DNA of 64,000 nt from Bradyrhizobium nitroreducens (GCF_002776695.1 NZ_LFJC01000003.1:5452091-5516090), one strand, 5' to 3'. Counted from the first letter of the stretch, positions 18,907-28,667 are shown. Numbers and translations are program-made. Notes: a model not told the origin generated them from the letters alone.

Positions 18907-20038
18907 ATGCGCGCCGAAATCGAACGGTTGGTAGAAGAGATCAAGCAGTCGGTCGGGCTGCTGAGGAGGCATCTTTGACGTCGAGAAATCGACGGCGCGC
19001 CTCGCTGAGCTGAACAAGCTCGCAGAAGATCCCAACCTCTGGAACGATCCCCAGAAAGCCCAGAAGCTGATGCAGGAGCGGACCTCGCTGGAGGATTCGC
19101 TCTCGGGCATCGGCAAGGTCGAGCAGGAGCTCGAAGACGATATCGGCATGATCGAGCTCGGCGAGGCCGAGGGTGATGACGGCGTCGTGGCGGAAGCCGA
19201 AGCTGCGCTGAAGAACCTCAAGAAGGAAGTCGCGCGGCGCGAGCTCGAGGCATTGCTGTCCGGCGAGGCGGACCGCTTCGATTCCTATCTCGAAGTCCAT
19301 GCCGGCGCCGGTGGCACCGAGAGCCAGGACTGGGCGCAGATGCTGCTGCGCATGTACACGCGCTGGGCCGAAAACCACGGCTTCAAGGTCGAATATCTCG
19401 AAGAGTCCGAGGGCGAAGAGGCCGGCATCAAGTCGGCGACCATCCAGGTCTCCGGCCACAACGCCTATGGCTGGCTGAAGACCGAAGCCGGCGTGCATCG
19501 CCTGGTGCGCATCTCGCCGTTCGATTCCAATGCGCGGCGGCATACCTCATTCTCGAGCGTGCAGGTATTCCCCGTCATCGACGACAGCATCAAGATCGAC
19601 ATCAAGGAATCCGACGTCCGCACCGACACCATGCGTTCGGGCGGCGCCGGCGGCCAGCACGTCAACAAGACCGAGTCCGCGGTGCGCCTCACGCATATTC
19701 CGACCGGCGTTGCCGTGGTCTGTCAGGCCGGCCGCTCCCAGCACAAGAACCGGGCGCAGGCCTGGGACATGCTGCGCGCTCGACTGTATGAAATGGAGCT
19801 GAAGAAGCGCGAGGAGAAGGCCGCCGCCGACCAGGCCGCCAAGACCGATATCGGCTGGGGCCACCAGATCCGCTCCTACGTGCTGCAGCCCTATCAGATG
19901 GTGAAGGATCTGCGCACGGGCGTGCAAACCTCCGACACGTCGGGTGTGCTCAACGGAGAGCTCGACGATTTCATGGCCGCGACCCTGGCGCAGCGCGCCT
20001 TCGGCACCCCCGGTGCCGACATCGAGGACGTGGACTAG
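18907..20038 (+). CDS. prfB: Peptide chain release factor 2, with programmed +1 frameshift
   Basis: The gene is read as join(18907..18975, 18977..20038), 376 residues. The first 23 codons end at CTT followed by in-frame TGA (18976-18978). Shifting +1 on CTT-T gives GAC and continues through the full RF2 sequence. The RF2 tripeptide SPF (in SPFDSNARRHTSF) and the GGQ motif (GGAGGQHVNKTESAVRLTH) are both present. RF2 recognises UGA and UAA and triggers peptide release; low RF2 slows reading of the internal UGA and favours the shift, giving autoregulation. Without the frameshift the frame from 18907 stops after 23 residues, so a plain ORF call would miss the true start. Next gene begins 2 bases after the stop. 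Confidence 0.96.
18964..18979 (+). promoter_or_regulatory. prfB programmed frameshift signal
   Basis: An internal Shine-Dalgarno-like AGGAGG (18964-18969), a 3-base spacer, then CTT TGA C (18973-18979). Composition and spacing match the classical bacterial prfB site (SD-like element 3 bases before CUU UGA C). Confidence 0.95.
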
Positions 20039-20040
20039 CC

Positions 20041-20922
20041 ATGGCACGCGTCGCCTTCATCGGGCTTGGGCGGATGGGCCACGGCATGGCCGGCCGTTAT
20101 CTCGATGCCGGCTTCACGGTGACGCTGTGGAATCGCAGCAAGGCAAAAGCGGAAGACCTGATCGCGCGCGGCGCGCAATGGGCGACCTCGCCCGAGGATG
20201 CCGCGATCGATGCCGATGCGGTCGTGACCATGGTCGCCGACGACGAGGCCTCGCGGGCGGTCTGGCTGGGGCCGAAGGGCGCGGCCAAGACGGCCAAGGC
20301 CGGCACCATCGCGATCGAATGCTCCACGGTCTCCTATGACCACGCGCGCGAGATGGGCCGCGAGCTCAACGCGCGGGGGCTGATCTACATCGACTGCCCC
20401 GTGACGGGATTGCCCGATGCGGCGGCCGCCGGAAAGCTGACGCTGCTGGTCGGCGCCGATGCCGCCGACCTCGAACGCGCGCGGCCTTATCTCGAGCCGA
20501 TCGGCTCGACCATCCGCCATTTCGGCGCGGTCGGCTCCGGCACCGTTTACAAGCTCATCAACAATCTGATGGGCGCGATCCAGATCGCCGGCCTTGCCGA
20601 AGGTCTTGCGATCGCCGAGCAGGCCGGGCTCGACATGAACCTCGTGCTGGAGTCGATCCAGGCGGGCGTCGCAGCCAGCCCGCAGGTACAGCGTCACTCC
20701 AAGCGCATGGTCGCCCGCGATTTTTCCGGCGCGACGTTCACCACAGCACTGCGCCACAAGGATGCAGCCTATGCGATGAGGCTTGCGGAAAGCCTGCTGG
20801 CCGACAAGCCGCTGGTTTCGCGCGCCGCAGTCGAGGCCTACGCGCAGGCGAAAGCGGTGATGCCGGATGACGACGAAGGCAGGATGATCGAGCTGGTGTC
20901 GCGGCGGAAGAAGCCGTCCTAG
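20041..20922 (+). CDS. NAD(P)-dependent beta-hydroxyacid dehydrogenase (HIBADH family)
   Basis: 293 residues. N-terminal Rossmann motif FIGLGRMGHGMAGRYLDAGF, the substrate-binding signature YIDCPVTGLPDAAAAGKL, and the catalytic lysine in GTVYKLINNLMGA. The family includes 3-hydroxyisobutyrate dehydrogenase, tartronate semialdehyde reductase and 6-phosphogluconate-like enzymes; which substrate is used here cannot be read. The gene starts 2 bases after prfB and is probably transcribed with it, without an evident functional link. Confidence 0.88.
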   Translation: MARVAFIGLGRMGHGMAGRYLDAGFTVTLWNRSKAKAEDLIARGAQWATSPEDAAIDADAVVTMVADDEASRAVWLGPKGAAKTAKAGTIAIECSTVSYDHAREMGRELNARGLIYIDCPVTGLPDAAAAGKLTLLVGADAADLERARPYLEPIGSTIRHFGAVGSGTVYKLINNLMGAIQIAGLAEGLAIAEQAGLDMNLVLESIQAGVAASPQVQRHSKRMVARDFSGATFTTALRHKDAAYAMRLAESLLADKPLVSRAAVEAYAQAKAVMPDDDEGRMIELVSRRKKPS

Positions 20923-21065
20923 CCGGCTGTATCGCCATGGGGCGGCCTCGGTCGCTCCATTCGTTCCGAGCATCGATTTGTAGACCGGTGCTTCATCGGA
21001 AATCGGGTGGCGCTGTTCGCCGCGTTGTCCTAGGCCAGCGGGCTCGGCTGCCGATGTGAGAGCCC

Positions 21066-21977
21066 ATGCCTCCAAGCGACAACAGGATCGATGCGCGCGA
21101 CTGGTCGCTGCTCGCGGTGCTCTCGATCCTCTGGGGTGGCTCGTTCTTCTTCAACGGCGCTGGCTTGCGGGAATTGCCACCGCTGACGCTCGTGTTCCTG
21201 CGCGTCGTGCTGGGCGCGCTCATTCTCCTGCCGCTGCTGCGCATGCAGGGGATCGGCTTTCCGAGGGGCATGCGGGGCTGGAAGCCGTTCGTCGTGATCG
21301 GATTGCTCAACAACGCCATTCCATTCTCGTTGATCGTGGTCGGCCAGACCTTCATCCCGAGCGGGCTGGCGTCAGTCCTGAACGCGACCACGCCGTTGTT
21401 CACGGTGCTCGTGATGGCGGCGGCAGGCGAAGAGACCTTGCATATCCGCCGCGTGGCCGGCGTGGCACTGGGCCTTGCCGGCGTCATCATCTTGCGCGGA
21501 TGGGGCATCGAGGCGAGGCCGGGGCAGGGGCTTGGCATCCTGCTCTGCCTCGGCGGCGCCTTCAGCTATGGATTTGCCGCACTGGCGGCGCGGCGACTCT
21601 TGAAGGACTCGGCTCCGCTTGGGACGGCGACTTTTCAACTGATGGCCTCAACACTGATGATGGCGGTTGTCGCCGGCGTCATGGAGCAGCCATGGCATCT
21701 GCCGATGCCGGGTCTCACAACCTGGCTCGCGGTGCTCGGCCTTGCCGCTCTGTCGACAGCGCTCGCCTACATCGTCTTCTTTCAAATCGTGCGACGCTCG
21801 GGTGCGAGTAATGTCATGCTGGTGACGCTGCTCATTCCCGTCACCGCCATCCTGCTGGGATGGCTGGTGCTGGGCGAGCCGATCTCCGCGCGCGAGATCG
21901 TGGGCGCCGTGGTCATCGGCAGCGCGTTGCTCGTCATCGACGGGCGTGCCTTGCGACTGCTGCGGCGCAACGCGTAG
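21066..21977 (+). CDS. EamA-family (DMT) transporter
   Basis: 303 residues with ten predicted hydrophobic helices in two repeated EamA halves (first around WSLLAVLSILWGGSFFFNGA, second around GILLCLGGAFSYGFAALAAR). The drug/metabolite transporter superfamily mostly exports metabolites or amino acids across the inner membrane; the substrate is unknown. No operon partner is evident: 143 bases separate it from the previous gene and 108 from the next. Confidence 0.88.
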   Translation: MPPSDNRIDARDWSLLAVLSILWGGSFFFNGAGLRELPPLTLVFLRVVLGALILLPLLRMQGIGFPRGMRGWKPFVVIGLLNNAIPFSLIVVGQTFIPSGLASVLNATTPLFTVLVMAAAGEETLHIRRVAGVALGLAGVIILRGWGIEARPGQGLGILLCLGGAFSYGFAALAARRLLKDSAPLGTATFQLMASTLMMAVVAGVMEQPWHLPMPGLTTWLAVLGLAALSTALAYIVFFQIVRRSGASNVMLVTLLIPVTAILLGWLVLGEPISAREIVGAVVIGSALLVIDGRALRLLRRNA

Positions 21978-22085
21978 TTCCATTCTCTCCGTTTCATCTT
22001 GCGGAAAATCGTGGCGCTTGCCAGCGGCAAGCTTGCTTGCGACACTCTCCACAAAACAACACTACAAAATACAGGGGAGAGAACG

Positions 22086-23321
22086 ATGCCGGGTCGTCGC
22101 AAGAATCTCGCTGCCTTCGCCATGCTTGCTGCCGGAGTGATCGTCACGACACCGGCCTCGGCGCAGAAGAGATACGATCCCGGCGCCAGCGACACCGACA
22201 TCAAGATCGGCAACATCATGCCCTATAGCGGACCGGCGTCCTCCTATGGCGTGATCGGCAAGACCGAGGCCGCCTATTTCAGGATGATCAACGACCAGGG
22301 CGGCATCAACGGCCGCAAGATCAATTTCATTAGTTATGACGATGCCTATTCGCCGCCGAAGGCGATCGAACAGGCGCGCAAGCTGGTCGAGAGCGACGAG
22401 GTCCTGCTGATTTTCCAATCGCTCGGCACGCCCTCGAACTCCGCGATCATGAAATACATGAACGCCAAGAAGGTGCCGCAGCTGTTCGTCGCCTCCGGCG
22501 GCACCAAGTTCGGCGATCCCAAGAATTTTCCATGGACCATGGGCTTCCAGCCCAACTACCAGAGCGAAGGGCGCATCTACGCGAAATATATCCGCGACAA
22601 GTTTCCGAACAGCAAGATCGCGGTGCTCTGGCAAAATGACGACGCCGGCAAGGACCAGTTCAAGGGCCTGAAGGACGGCCTCGGCGACAAGGCGAACATG
22701 ATCATCGCGGACAAGTCCTATGAGGTCAGCGATCCCTCGATCGACTCGCAGATCGTGGCGCTGCACGATTCCGGCGCCGACATCTTCTTCTCGTGGGCCG
22801 CGCCGAAGGGATCGGCGCAGGCGATCCGGAAGGTCGGCGAGCTCGGCTGGAAGCCGAAATTCTTCCTGGCCAACACCGCCACATCCATCGCCTCGGTCCT
22901 TAAGCCCGCCGGGCTCGACTATGCCAAGGACATCATCTCGACCGCCTATCTGAAGGACCCGACCGATCCGACCTGGGACAAGGACCCGGCCGTGGTGAAG
23001 TGGCGCGAATTCATGGACAAATATTATCCCGATGGCGACAAGACCAATGCCAACAACCTTTATGGCTACGTTCAGGCCGAGGCGATGGCGCAGGTGCTGA
23101 AGCAGTGCGGCGACAACCTCACGCGCGAGAACGCGATGAAGCAGGCGGCGAACCTGAAGGATTTCCACACCGACCTGATGCTGCCGGGCATCATGGTGAA
23201 CACGTCAGCCGACGACTATTTCCCGATCGAGCAGATGCAGTTGATGCGCTTCAACGGGCAGGCCTGGGAGCTGTTCGGCGACGTCATCACCGGCGAGGTC
23301 GGCCACGAGCGCGGCCAGTAG
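22086..23321 (+). CDS. ABC transporter substrate-binding protein, branched-chain amino-acid type
   Basis: 411 residues from the ATG at 22086, which is preceded by GGGGAGAG. An in-frame start 29 codons upstream would bury the signal peptide and is rejected. The signal peptide (MPGRRKNLAAFAMLAAGVIV...ASA) is followed by a Peripla_BP_6 fold: IKIGNIMPYSGPASSYGVIG, the typical YDDAYSPPKAIEQARKLVE and the hinge region. Periplasmic solute receptor of the LivK type; no livHMGF genes are adjacent, so it is an orphan receptor that must use a permease encoded elsewhere. Confidence 0.9.
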   Translation: MPGRRKNLAAFAMLAAGVIVTTPASAQKRYDPGASDTDIKIGNIMPYSGPASSYGVIGKTEAAYFRMINDQGGINGRKINFISYDDAYSPPKAIEQARKLVESDEVLLIFQSLGTPSNSAIMKYMNAKKVPQLFVASGGTKFGDPKNFPWTMGFQPNYQSEGRIYAKYIRDKFPNSKIAVLWQNDDAGKDQFKGLKDGLGDKANMIIADKSYEVSDPSIDSQIVALHDSGADIFFSWAAPKGSAQAIRKVGELGWKPKFFLANTATSIASVLKPAGLDYAKDIISTAYLKDPTDPTWDKDPAVVKWREFMDKYYPDGDKTNANNLYGYVQAEAMAQVLKQCGDNLTRENAMKQAANLKDFHTDLMLPGIMVNTSADDYFPIEQMQLMRFNGQAWELFGDVITGEVGHERGQ

Positions 23322-24599
23322 TCAGCACTGGCCGGCAGTCCTCTTCAGCACCGTGCCGCCGGCGACGCCGACACCTAGCACATACATCCACCCCTCGTGG
23401 AAATCGAACAGGTGCGAGTTCAGCAGGGAACTCGTGATGTTCTGCACCACGACGGCGAGGCCGATCCAGGCCGCGAGCCCTTCGCCGAGGAACAGGCGGA
23501 GATGGGCGATCCAAAGTGCGTAGAGCAGGACGATGCCCAGGAGGCCCCACTGCACGGCGACGTTGAGGGTCTGGTTGTGCGGGTTGTTGACGATTTCTGC
23601 GTCAAGGCGGCTCTCGCTGGTGGCGGCGCGCTCGAATTGTCGCTTGATGGAGCCGGTGCCATGGCCAAACAGAGGCGCTTCGGCGAAGGCCTGAACCGAT
23701 TTGCGCCAGTAGGTCAGGCGCTGCGCAGTCGAAGCGCGGCTGATGTCCTCGTGGCCGTGGCGGTACTCGACGGCAATGTCCGTGATGCGCTGGCGCAGGT
23801 AAGGAGATGTCGTCCAGGCGAGCAGACTCGCGGCGACGGTGCCCGCCAGCAGGGCCAGCGCCGCTCGCCGGCTCAGATGTTTCCACGCAAACAAGGCGAG
23901 CAGCATGGCGGTACAGAGCAGCGCCGTACGGGCGGAGGCCACAAAGATCATGCTCGTGGCGAACAGCAGAATGAGTGCAAGGCAGGTGACTGCCGCGATC
24001 GCGTATCCGCTGCGCCAGAACGTGAGTACCGGCAGCGCGAGCGCAAAGGCGCAGAGCGTGAACTCCTGGCTCTGGTCGATGTAGTTCTTGACGGGAACGC
24101 CCGGTGATGCCGTCGTGGTGAGTTTCCAGGCGGGTTCGAGCAGCACGATCCAGGAGAAGACCGCCAGCACGGCACAGGAGACGAGAAAGGCGAGGCCAAC
24201 CCAGGCCCCGCGATCCGAGCGGCTGAAATGGTAGAGCAGGGGCGGTATCAGCATCAGCTTTGCGGCAGGCTTGATCGCGTGCAATCGGTCAGCCCAGGCG
24301 CCGTCCGACCACAGCATGCCCGCGAGCGCGAGCGGCAGGATCGCGAGCGGCAGAACATACGCCGGCCGTGCGAGCCTGCGCGCATAGTCCGGCCAGTCGA
24401 TGGTCGGCGTCACCGCGAGCAGAAAAAGCCCGACAAAGATCGAGGGCACCGTGGTCGACCACGGCAGCGAGGCCGCGATCAGGATGACCAGGACGTCTGC
24501 CGCCCGGGCCGGTACGGCCGATCTGCGCCAGCTCTGCCATCGGTCCCGACGGTCTCGCTGATCGGCTGGAGCGGGCAACAATGCGCCTTCGATGCTCAT
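23322..24599 (-). CDS. O-antigen ligase/polymerase-like membrane protein (Wzy_C family)
   Basis: 425 residues from the ATG at 24599. About ten to twelve hydrophobic segments (e.g. AADVLVILIAASLPW, YVLPLAILPLALAGML, ALLCTAMLLALFAW) and a large periplasmic loop. The Wzy_C motif NPHNQTLNVAVQWGLLG is in the C-terminal half. Members either polymerise repeat units or ligate glycan to a lipid carrier. Last gene of the minus-strand polysaccharide operon; its ATG overlaps the preceding glycosyltransferase stop as ATGA, indicating translational coupling. The open frame extends upstream, but that part is antisense shadow of the glycosyltransferase. Confidence 0.87.
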   Translation of the reverse strand: MSIEGALLPAPADQRDRRDRWQSWRRSAVPARAADVLVILIAASLPWSTTVPSIFVGLFLLAVTPTIDWPDYARRLARPAYVLPLAILPLALAGMLWSDGAWADRLHAIKPAAKLMLIPPLLYHFSRSDRGAWVGLAFLVSCAVLAVFSWIVLLEPAWKLTTTASPGVPVKNYIDQSQEFTLCAFALALPVLTFWRSGYAIAAVTCLALILLFATSMIFVASARTALLCTAMLLALFAWKHLSRRAALALLAGTVAASLLAWTTSPYLRQRITDIAVEYRHGHEDISRASTAQRLTYWRKSVQAFAEAPLFGHGTGSIKRQFERAATSESRLDAEIVNNPHNQTLNVAVQWGLLGIVLLYALWIAHLRLFLGEGLAAWIGLAVVVQNITSSLLNSHLFDFHEGWMYVLGVGVAGGTVLKRTAGQC

Positions 24600-25990
24600 C
24601 CGTACGATGCGAGCTGTGGGGGCGCGAGGCTTTCGGTGAGTACCGGCTGGCCGAGGAAATCGCGGGCCTGGGTCTCGTAGCCGAAGCGCTGTGCGAGCTC
24701 CCGGCGCTGCGCCCGGATCCTGCCGCGCCACTCCTCCTGCCGCGTCAGTGCGCGGGTGACGGAGGCGGCGATCGAGTCCGTCGAGAACGGGTCGAAATAA
24801 TCGGCGAGCTCTCCCGCGACCTCGCGGAACACCGCGATGTCCGAGCACAGCACCGGCGTGTTCGCGGCCAGCGCCTCGATGATCGGCACGCCGAAGCCTT
24901 CGGCGAGGCTCGGCATGATCAGGCCATGCGCCTCCGCAATCAGGGTCGCCTTCTCGTGCTCGTCGACGTAACCGGCGAACCGCACGTTCGGCGGCGGATT
25001 GCGCATCCGGCCGATTTCGCCGGCATAGCCGATGACGACGAGATCGGCCTGCGGCACGCCACGGAAGGCGCGGATGAGTGTCGCGACGTTCTTGCGCGGC
25101 TCGTTCGAGACGATGACGACAAAGCTCGGCCGCCCCGGACGCCCCGACGGGGCTGGAAGGTGCAGGACATCCGGGGCGTCGAACCGGGTGCGGGGATACA
25201 CGACCCGCGCCGGCAAGTGCGCAAATTGCGGCAACAGTTCCCTGAACCGCATCATGCTGTAGTTTGAAACGAAGGCGAGCTCGTCGGCCTGGCGCAGGCT
25301 GGTGAGGAGCCGCGACAGGAACAGCCGCGTGGCGACGTCGCTGAGCTTGAGGTCGGTGAGCGGCAAGAGGTCGTGCACGACGCAGATCACCTTGGCGCCA
25401 GGCTTGCGCGTGATCGCCACCCGGGTCGGGGTGTCCACGACGATGACGTCGTAGTCGCGTGCGTCGATCCGTGGCGGGGGCAGCAGGAAGAAGGCCGAGG
25501 AGTCCTGATAGCTGTAGAAGCCGGGCTCGAGCTGAAATTCGCAGAACAGTTCGAGATGACGCAGGTCCGGCGGGACGTATTCGAGTGCCGCGCTCCTGTT
25601 CTCGATCAACCGGGCGCGCAAGGCCCGCAGGCCGACCGCGCGCAGGAAGCAGGCGATGTAGTCCCACGACACGGTCATGGTGGCCTTGTGGCGGATCCAG
25701 TCGAGCGTGCGGCGCAGGCCGCCGCGCACGACCGGTTCGGTCATGTTGATCTCGTCGAGGAAACGATAGAGGGCGAGCAGCTCGATGTTGCGCGACTGCG
25801 CCGGAAACAGCTTGGTGCGCTGCTCGCGCCGCTGCAGCTTGCGATAGCGCCGAGAGGTCTCCACCAGCAGCGTCAGCTCGTGTCCCTCGGCCGCGAGCGA
25901 GCGCATCAACTCGCGGGTGAAGTGAAAGATGCCACGCTTGTGGTTGGGTTCGCCCAGCGCTTCGGAGACGACGAGGATATTCTGCTTCAT
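24596..25990 (-). CDS. Glycosyltransferase family 4 (GT-B fold)
   Basis: 464 residues. The N-terminal acceptor half begins ILVVSEALGEPNHKRGIFHF. The C-terminal donor half carries VVIVSNEPRKNVATLIRAF and the GT4 signature SLAEGFGVPIIEALAANTPVL. Cytoplasmic retaining glycosyltransferase that adds a sugar to a growing lipid-linked glycan; donor and acceptor are unknown. Overlaps the ABC ATPase upstream (ATGA) and the ligase-like gene downstream (ATGA). Confidence 0.9.
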   Translation of the reverse strand: MKQNILVVSEALGEPNHKRGIFHFTRELMRSLAAEGHELTLLVETSRRYRKLQRREQRTKLFPAQSRNIELLALYRFLDEINMTEPVVRGGLRRTLDWIRHKATMTVSWDYIACFLRAVGLRALRARLIENRSAALEYVPPDLRHLELFCEFQLEPGFYSYQDSSAFFLLPPPRIDARDYDVIVVDTPTRVAITRKPGAKVICVVHDLLPLTDLKLSDVATRLFLSRLLTSLRQADELAFVSNYSMMRFRELLPQFAHLPARVVYPRTRFDAPDVLHLPAPSGRPGRPSFVVIVSNEPRKNVATLIRAFRGVPQADLVVIGYAGEIGRMRNPPPNVRFAGYVDEHEKATLIAEAHGLIMPSLAEGFGVPIIEALAANTPVLCSDIAVFREVAGELADYFDPFSTDSIAASVTRALTRQEEWRGRIRAQRRELAQRFGYETQARDFLGQPVLTESLAPPQLASYG

Positions 25991-26727
25991 GCACGTTTCT
26001 CGCGGAGCTCAAGGGCGTGTGTGGCCGGTGGCTCGACCATGACGGTCGAGGCGATCCGGCCGTGATCGAGAGTGACGATACGGGAGCAGGTGCGGCGCAG
26101 CAGCGGCTGGTCGTGCGAGGCGATGATGACGATCGCCGCCTGCGACACGAGGTTCAGCAGCCGCTCCTGGGCTTTCTCCGCAAAGTGCTCGTCGACCACG
26201 CTGAGCCATTCGTCGAGCAGGAGGATGTCGGCCGGAAAGGCGGTGGCGGTCGCAAACAGCACCCGCATCAGCATTCCCGAGGAGAACATCCGCAGCGGCA
26301 GCCGTTGCATCCGCGCCTCGAGCTCGGTGAAGGCCCAGATCTCGTCGATCGTCGCCCGGGTCGGCTTACGGCCACTGATCCTCAGCAGCAGGGCGATGTT
26401 GTCCTCCGCGACGAAGTCGAGGTTGACGCCGGCGTTGAGGCCGAGCAGGGGCACGACATTGCCCTCGACAGCGATGCTCCCGCTGCTCGGCGGATAGACG
26501 CCGGCGATCAATCGCAACAGCGTCGATTTGCCGGAGCCGTTGGGGCCGGCAAGCCCGATGCGAGCGCCGGTTTCGGCCTCGATCGTGACGTTATCCACGG
26601 CGCGGATGATCCGCATTTCGCCCGGCTCGCGGATCAGACGGCCGAGCAGCCGCCGTTTCAGCGAATAGTCGTAGGCGCCGTAGAGCGGATAATCGAGACA
26701 GACGTTGCGCAAGCTGATCGAGACCAT
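25987..26727 (-). CDS. Polysaccharide ABC transporter ATP-binding protein (Wzt/KpsT-like)
   Basis: 246 residues. Walker A GPNGSGKST (61-69), an ABC signature reduced to FSSGMLMRVLFATA, as in KpsT/Wzt/TagH proteins, Walker B ILLLDEWLSVVDEHF and the switch His in IIASHDQP. The N-terminal stretch CLDYPLYGAYDYSLKRR is typical of the polysaccharide-export subfamily. There is no Wzt-like C-terminal carbohydrate-binding domain, so it is closer to KpsT. It starts 3 bases after the stop of the glycosyltransferase-permease fusion, its evident membrane partner. Confidence 0.92.
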   Translation of the reverse strand: MVSISLRNVCLDYPLYGAYDYSLKRRLLGRLIREPGEMRIIRAVDNVTIEAETGARIGLAGPNGSGKSTLLRLIAGVYPPSSGSIAVEGNVVPLLGLNAGVNLDFVAEDNIALLLRISGRKPTRATIDEIWAFTELEARMQRLPLRMFSSGMLMRVLFATATAFPADILLLDEWLSVVDEHFAEKAQERLLNLVSQAAIVIIASHDQPLLRRTCSRIVTLDHGRIASTVMVEPPATHALELREKRA

Positions 26728-26730
26728 GGC

Positions 26731-28659
26731 TCAGATCCAGAATGCGGCTTTGCGCAGGTGAACCAGCGTCAGCGCGCTCGCAATGATCAGCAGCGCCAGT
26801 ACCACGAGGACATAGATGATGCTGATGGGATCGACATGGACGCCCGTGAGCGGCTCGCGCCACACCGCGAACAGGTGGGTCAGCGGATTGAGCCGCATCA
26901 CTGTCGAGCGATGGTTGATCATGTCCGATGACCAGATCACGGGTGAGGCGAGAAAGGCGAGCATCAGGGTCGATTCGATGATCGGCTTGAGGTCGCGATA
27001 GCGGGTTGCCATCGCGCCGAGAACGAGGCTCAAGGCGAAGGTGCAAGCCAAGAACAGCAGCAGGCCTGGCAGCGCCGCCGGTGCGTGGGAGAGGTCGTGA
27101 GGCGACAGGATGAGCCACAGCACCAGAGGCACGCAGGCATTGTGAAGCGCGAACAGGCCCTGGCGGAACGTGCATTGCAGCAGGAAGATGACCGGCGGCA
27201 GTGCGCGGTCGCGGATCAGGCTTGCGGAGCTCTGGAGCGCCGTGGTCGCGTCGAGCACCACGCTGTTGAGGAAGGTCCAGGCCGTCATCGAGAGCGCGAG
27301 CATGGGCAGGCGCGACAGCATGTCGGCATTCGACATCTGCCCGATCACCGAGCCGAGCACCGCGACCACGATCGCCATCTGGAGCGACATCCAGAACGGG
27401 CCGAGCAGTGAGCGCACGTAGCGGTGGCGCATGTCCGACCAGGCCAGCGTCGCCGCGATCCGGATGCTGTCGAACCATGCGGTCGCTGGCGGTGGCTCGA
27501 CGTTCATCGATCGCTGCTCGCTGGGCGCCGCAACGGCGTCGCGGTAGACGGTCTCCATGCCCTGCCTGAAGGCGGTGGCCGAATAGCGGGAGAGGGCGCG
27601 GGTCCGCGCCGCAAGTCCCATGTGGCGGCGGCGTTCGGGGTCGCGGATCAGGCTGTCGATGGCTTCACCGAGCTTCTCCGAGTCGCCGGGCGGTACGGTG
27701 ATCGCCTCCATGCCGTGGCGGGCGACCCGCGGCACCGCCGTATCGAGCGCCGTGTTCACGACCGGGCGGCCCGCCGCCATGGCCTCCAGCTGCGCGAGGC
27801 CGAAGGTCTCGGCGTTGGTGACCGACGGCAGCACGAAGACGTCGGCAAGACACATCAGCTTGATGCGCTCGCAATCGTTGACCGAGCCGAGCAGACGGAC
27901 GCGCTCCGTAAGCCCGAGCTCCTCGATCAGCTGCGTCAGCCGCGGTCGCTCGGCGCCCTCGCCGATGATCCAGACCTCGAAACTGTGCGCGGCCGCGGCG
28001 CGGATCAGCACGTCGAATCCCTTGTAGGGGACGAGCCGGCCGCAGGCGAGCACCAGCCGGCCGCGGTCGTTGACGTGGTGCGGCTCGATGTTCGGCCAGT
28101 CGTAACCCGAAGTGTCGATGCCGAATGGCACGACGTGGCATTTGTCCTCGAATTCGCGCAATAGCGGCGTGTTGTCGACCAGCACGTGGTCCGAGACGAT
28201 GATCGCCTTGGCGCGCTGCAAGGTTCGCCGCATCAAGGGCTCGATGAGCCAGCGCAGGCCGGCATGGCTGACGATGTCGGCGTGCCAATGCACCACGAGC
28301 GGTCGCTTGCGGCCGAAGCCGAACGCGAAAACGAGGTCGGCGAGCGGGAAGGGCGCGTGGAGCGCGAGGAGGTCGTGCTCGGCGATCTTGCGCCAGAGAC
28401 GCCAGGGATAGGTGGGAGCGGCGGGCAGCGACAGCAGATTGCCGAACGAGCGGACGCGCTCGACCGGCACGTCGTTGACGACGATCTGGCGCTTCGCGGC
28501 CGATTGCGAGCAGACCAGCACAGCGGGGGCGAAGGCGTCCTTCAGGCTCGCGCAGATGTCGCGGATCACCGTGAGCGTGCCGCCGAACAGGTCGGGATAG
28601 TAGATCTTGAAGATGTGCAGCACCGACGGGCGGCGCGAGTTGTCGCTGGTGTGATGCAT
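26731..28659 (-). CDS. Fusion of GT4 glycosyltransferase and ABC-2 polysaccharide export permease
   Basis: 642 residues in one uninterrupted frame. Residues ~11-375 are a complete GT4 enzyme: VLHIFKIYYPDLFGGT, WHADIVSHAG, VVPFGID, GRLVPYKGFDVLIRAA and the donor signature NAETFGLAQLEAMAAGRP. Residues ~385-642 are a complete Wzm/KpsM-type ABC-2 permease: RIAATLAWSDMRHRYVRSLLGPFW followed by about six TM helices and the ending VLALLIIASALTLVHLRKA. An internal ATG at 27507 (MNVEPP) could start a free permease, but it has no strong ribosome site. The two functions are normally encoded separately; here the sugar-adding enzyme is tethered to the exporter. Confidence 0.9.
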   Translation of the reverse strand: MHHTSDNSRRPSVLHIFKIYYPDLFGGTLTVIRDICASLKDAFAPAVLVCSQSAAKRQIVVNDVPVERVRSFGNLLSLPAAPTYPWRLWRKIAEHDLLALHAPFPLADLVFAFGFGRKRPLVVHWHADIVSHAGLRWLIEPLMRRTLQRAKAIIVSDHVLVDNTPLLREFEDKCHVVPFGIDTSGYDWPNIEPHHVNDRGRLVLACGRLVPYKGFDVLIRAAAAHSFEVWIIGEGAERPRLTQLIEELGLTERVRLLGSVNDCERIKLMCLADVFVLPSVTNAETFGLAQLEAMAAGRPVVNTALDTAVPRVARHGMEAITVPPGDSEKLGEAIDSLIRDPERRRHMGLAARTRALSRYSATAFRQGMETVYRDAVAAPSEQRSMNVEPPPATAWFDSIRIAATLAWSDMRHRYVRSLLGPFWMSLQMAIVVAVLGSVIGQMSNADMLSRLPMLALSMTAWTFLNSVVLDATTALQSSASLIRDRALPPVIFLLQCTFRQGLFALHNACVPLVLWLILSPHDLSHAPAALPGLLLFLACTFALSLVLGAMATRYRDLKPIIESTLMLAFLASPVIWSSDMINHRSTVMRLNPLTHLFAVWREPLTGVHVDPISIIYVLVVLALLIIASALTLVHLRKAAFWI

Positions 28660-28667
28660 GATGGCGG

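Noticed and set aside
24600..26012. Upstream extension of the ligase-like frame
   Set aside because: Overlaps the real glycosyltransferase in another frame; the ATG at 24599 coupled to its stop is the natural start.
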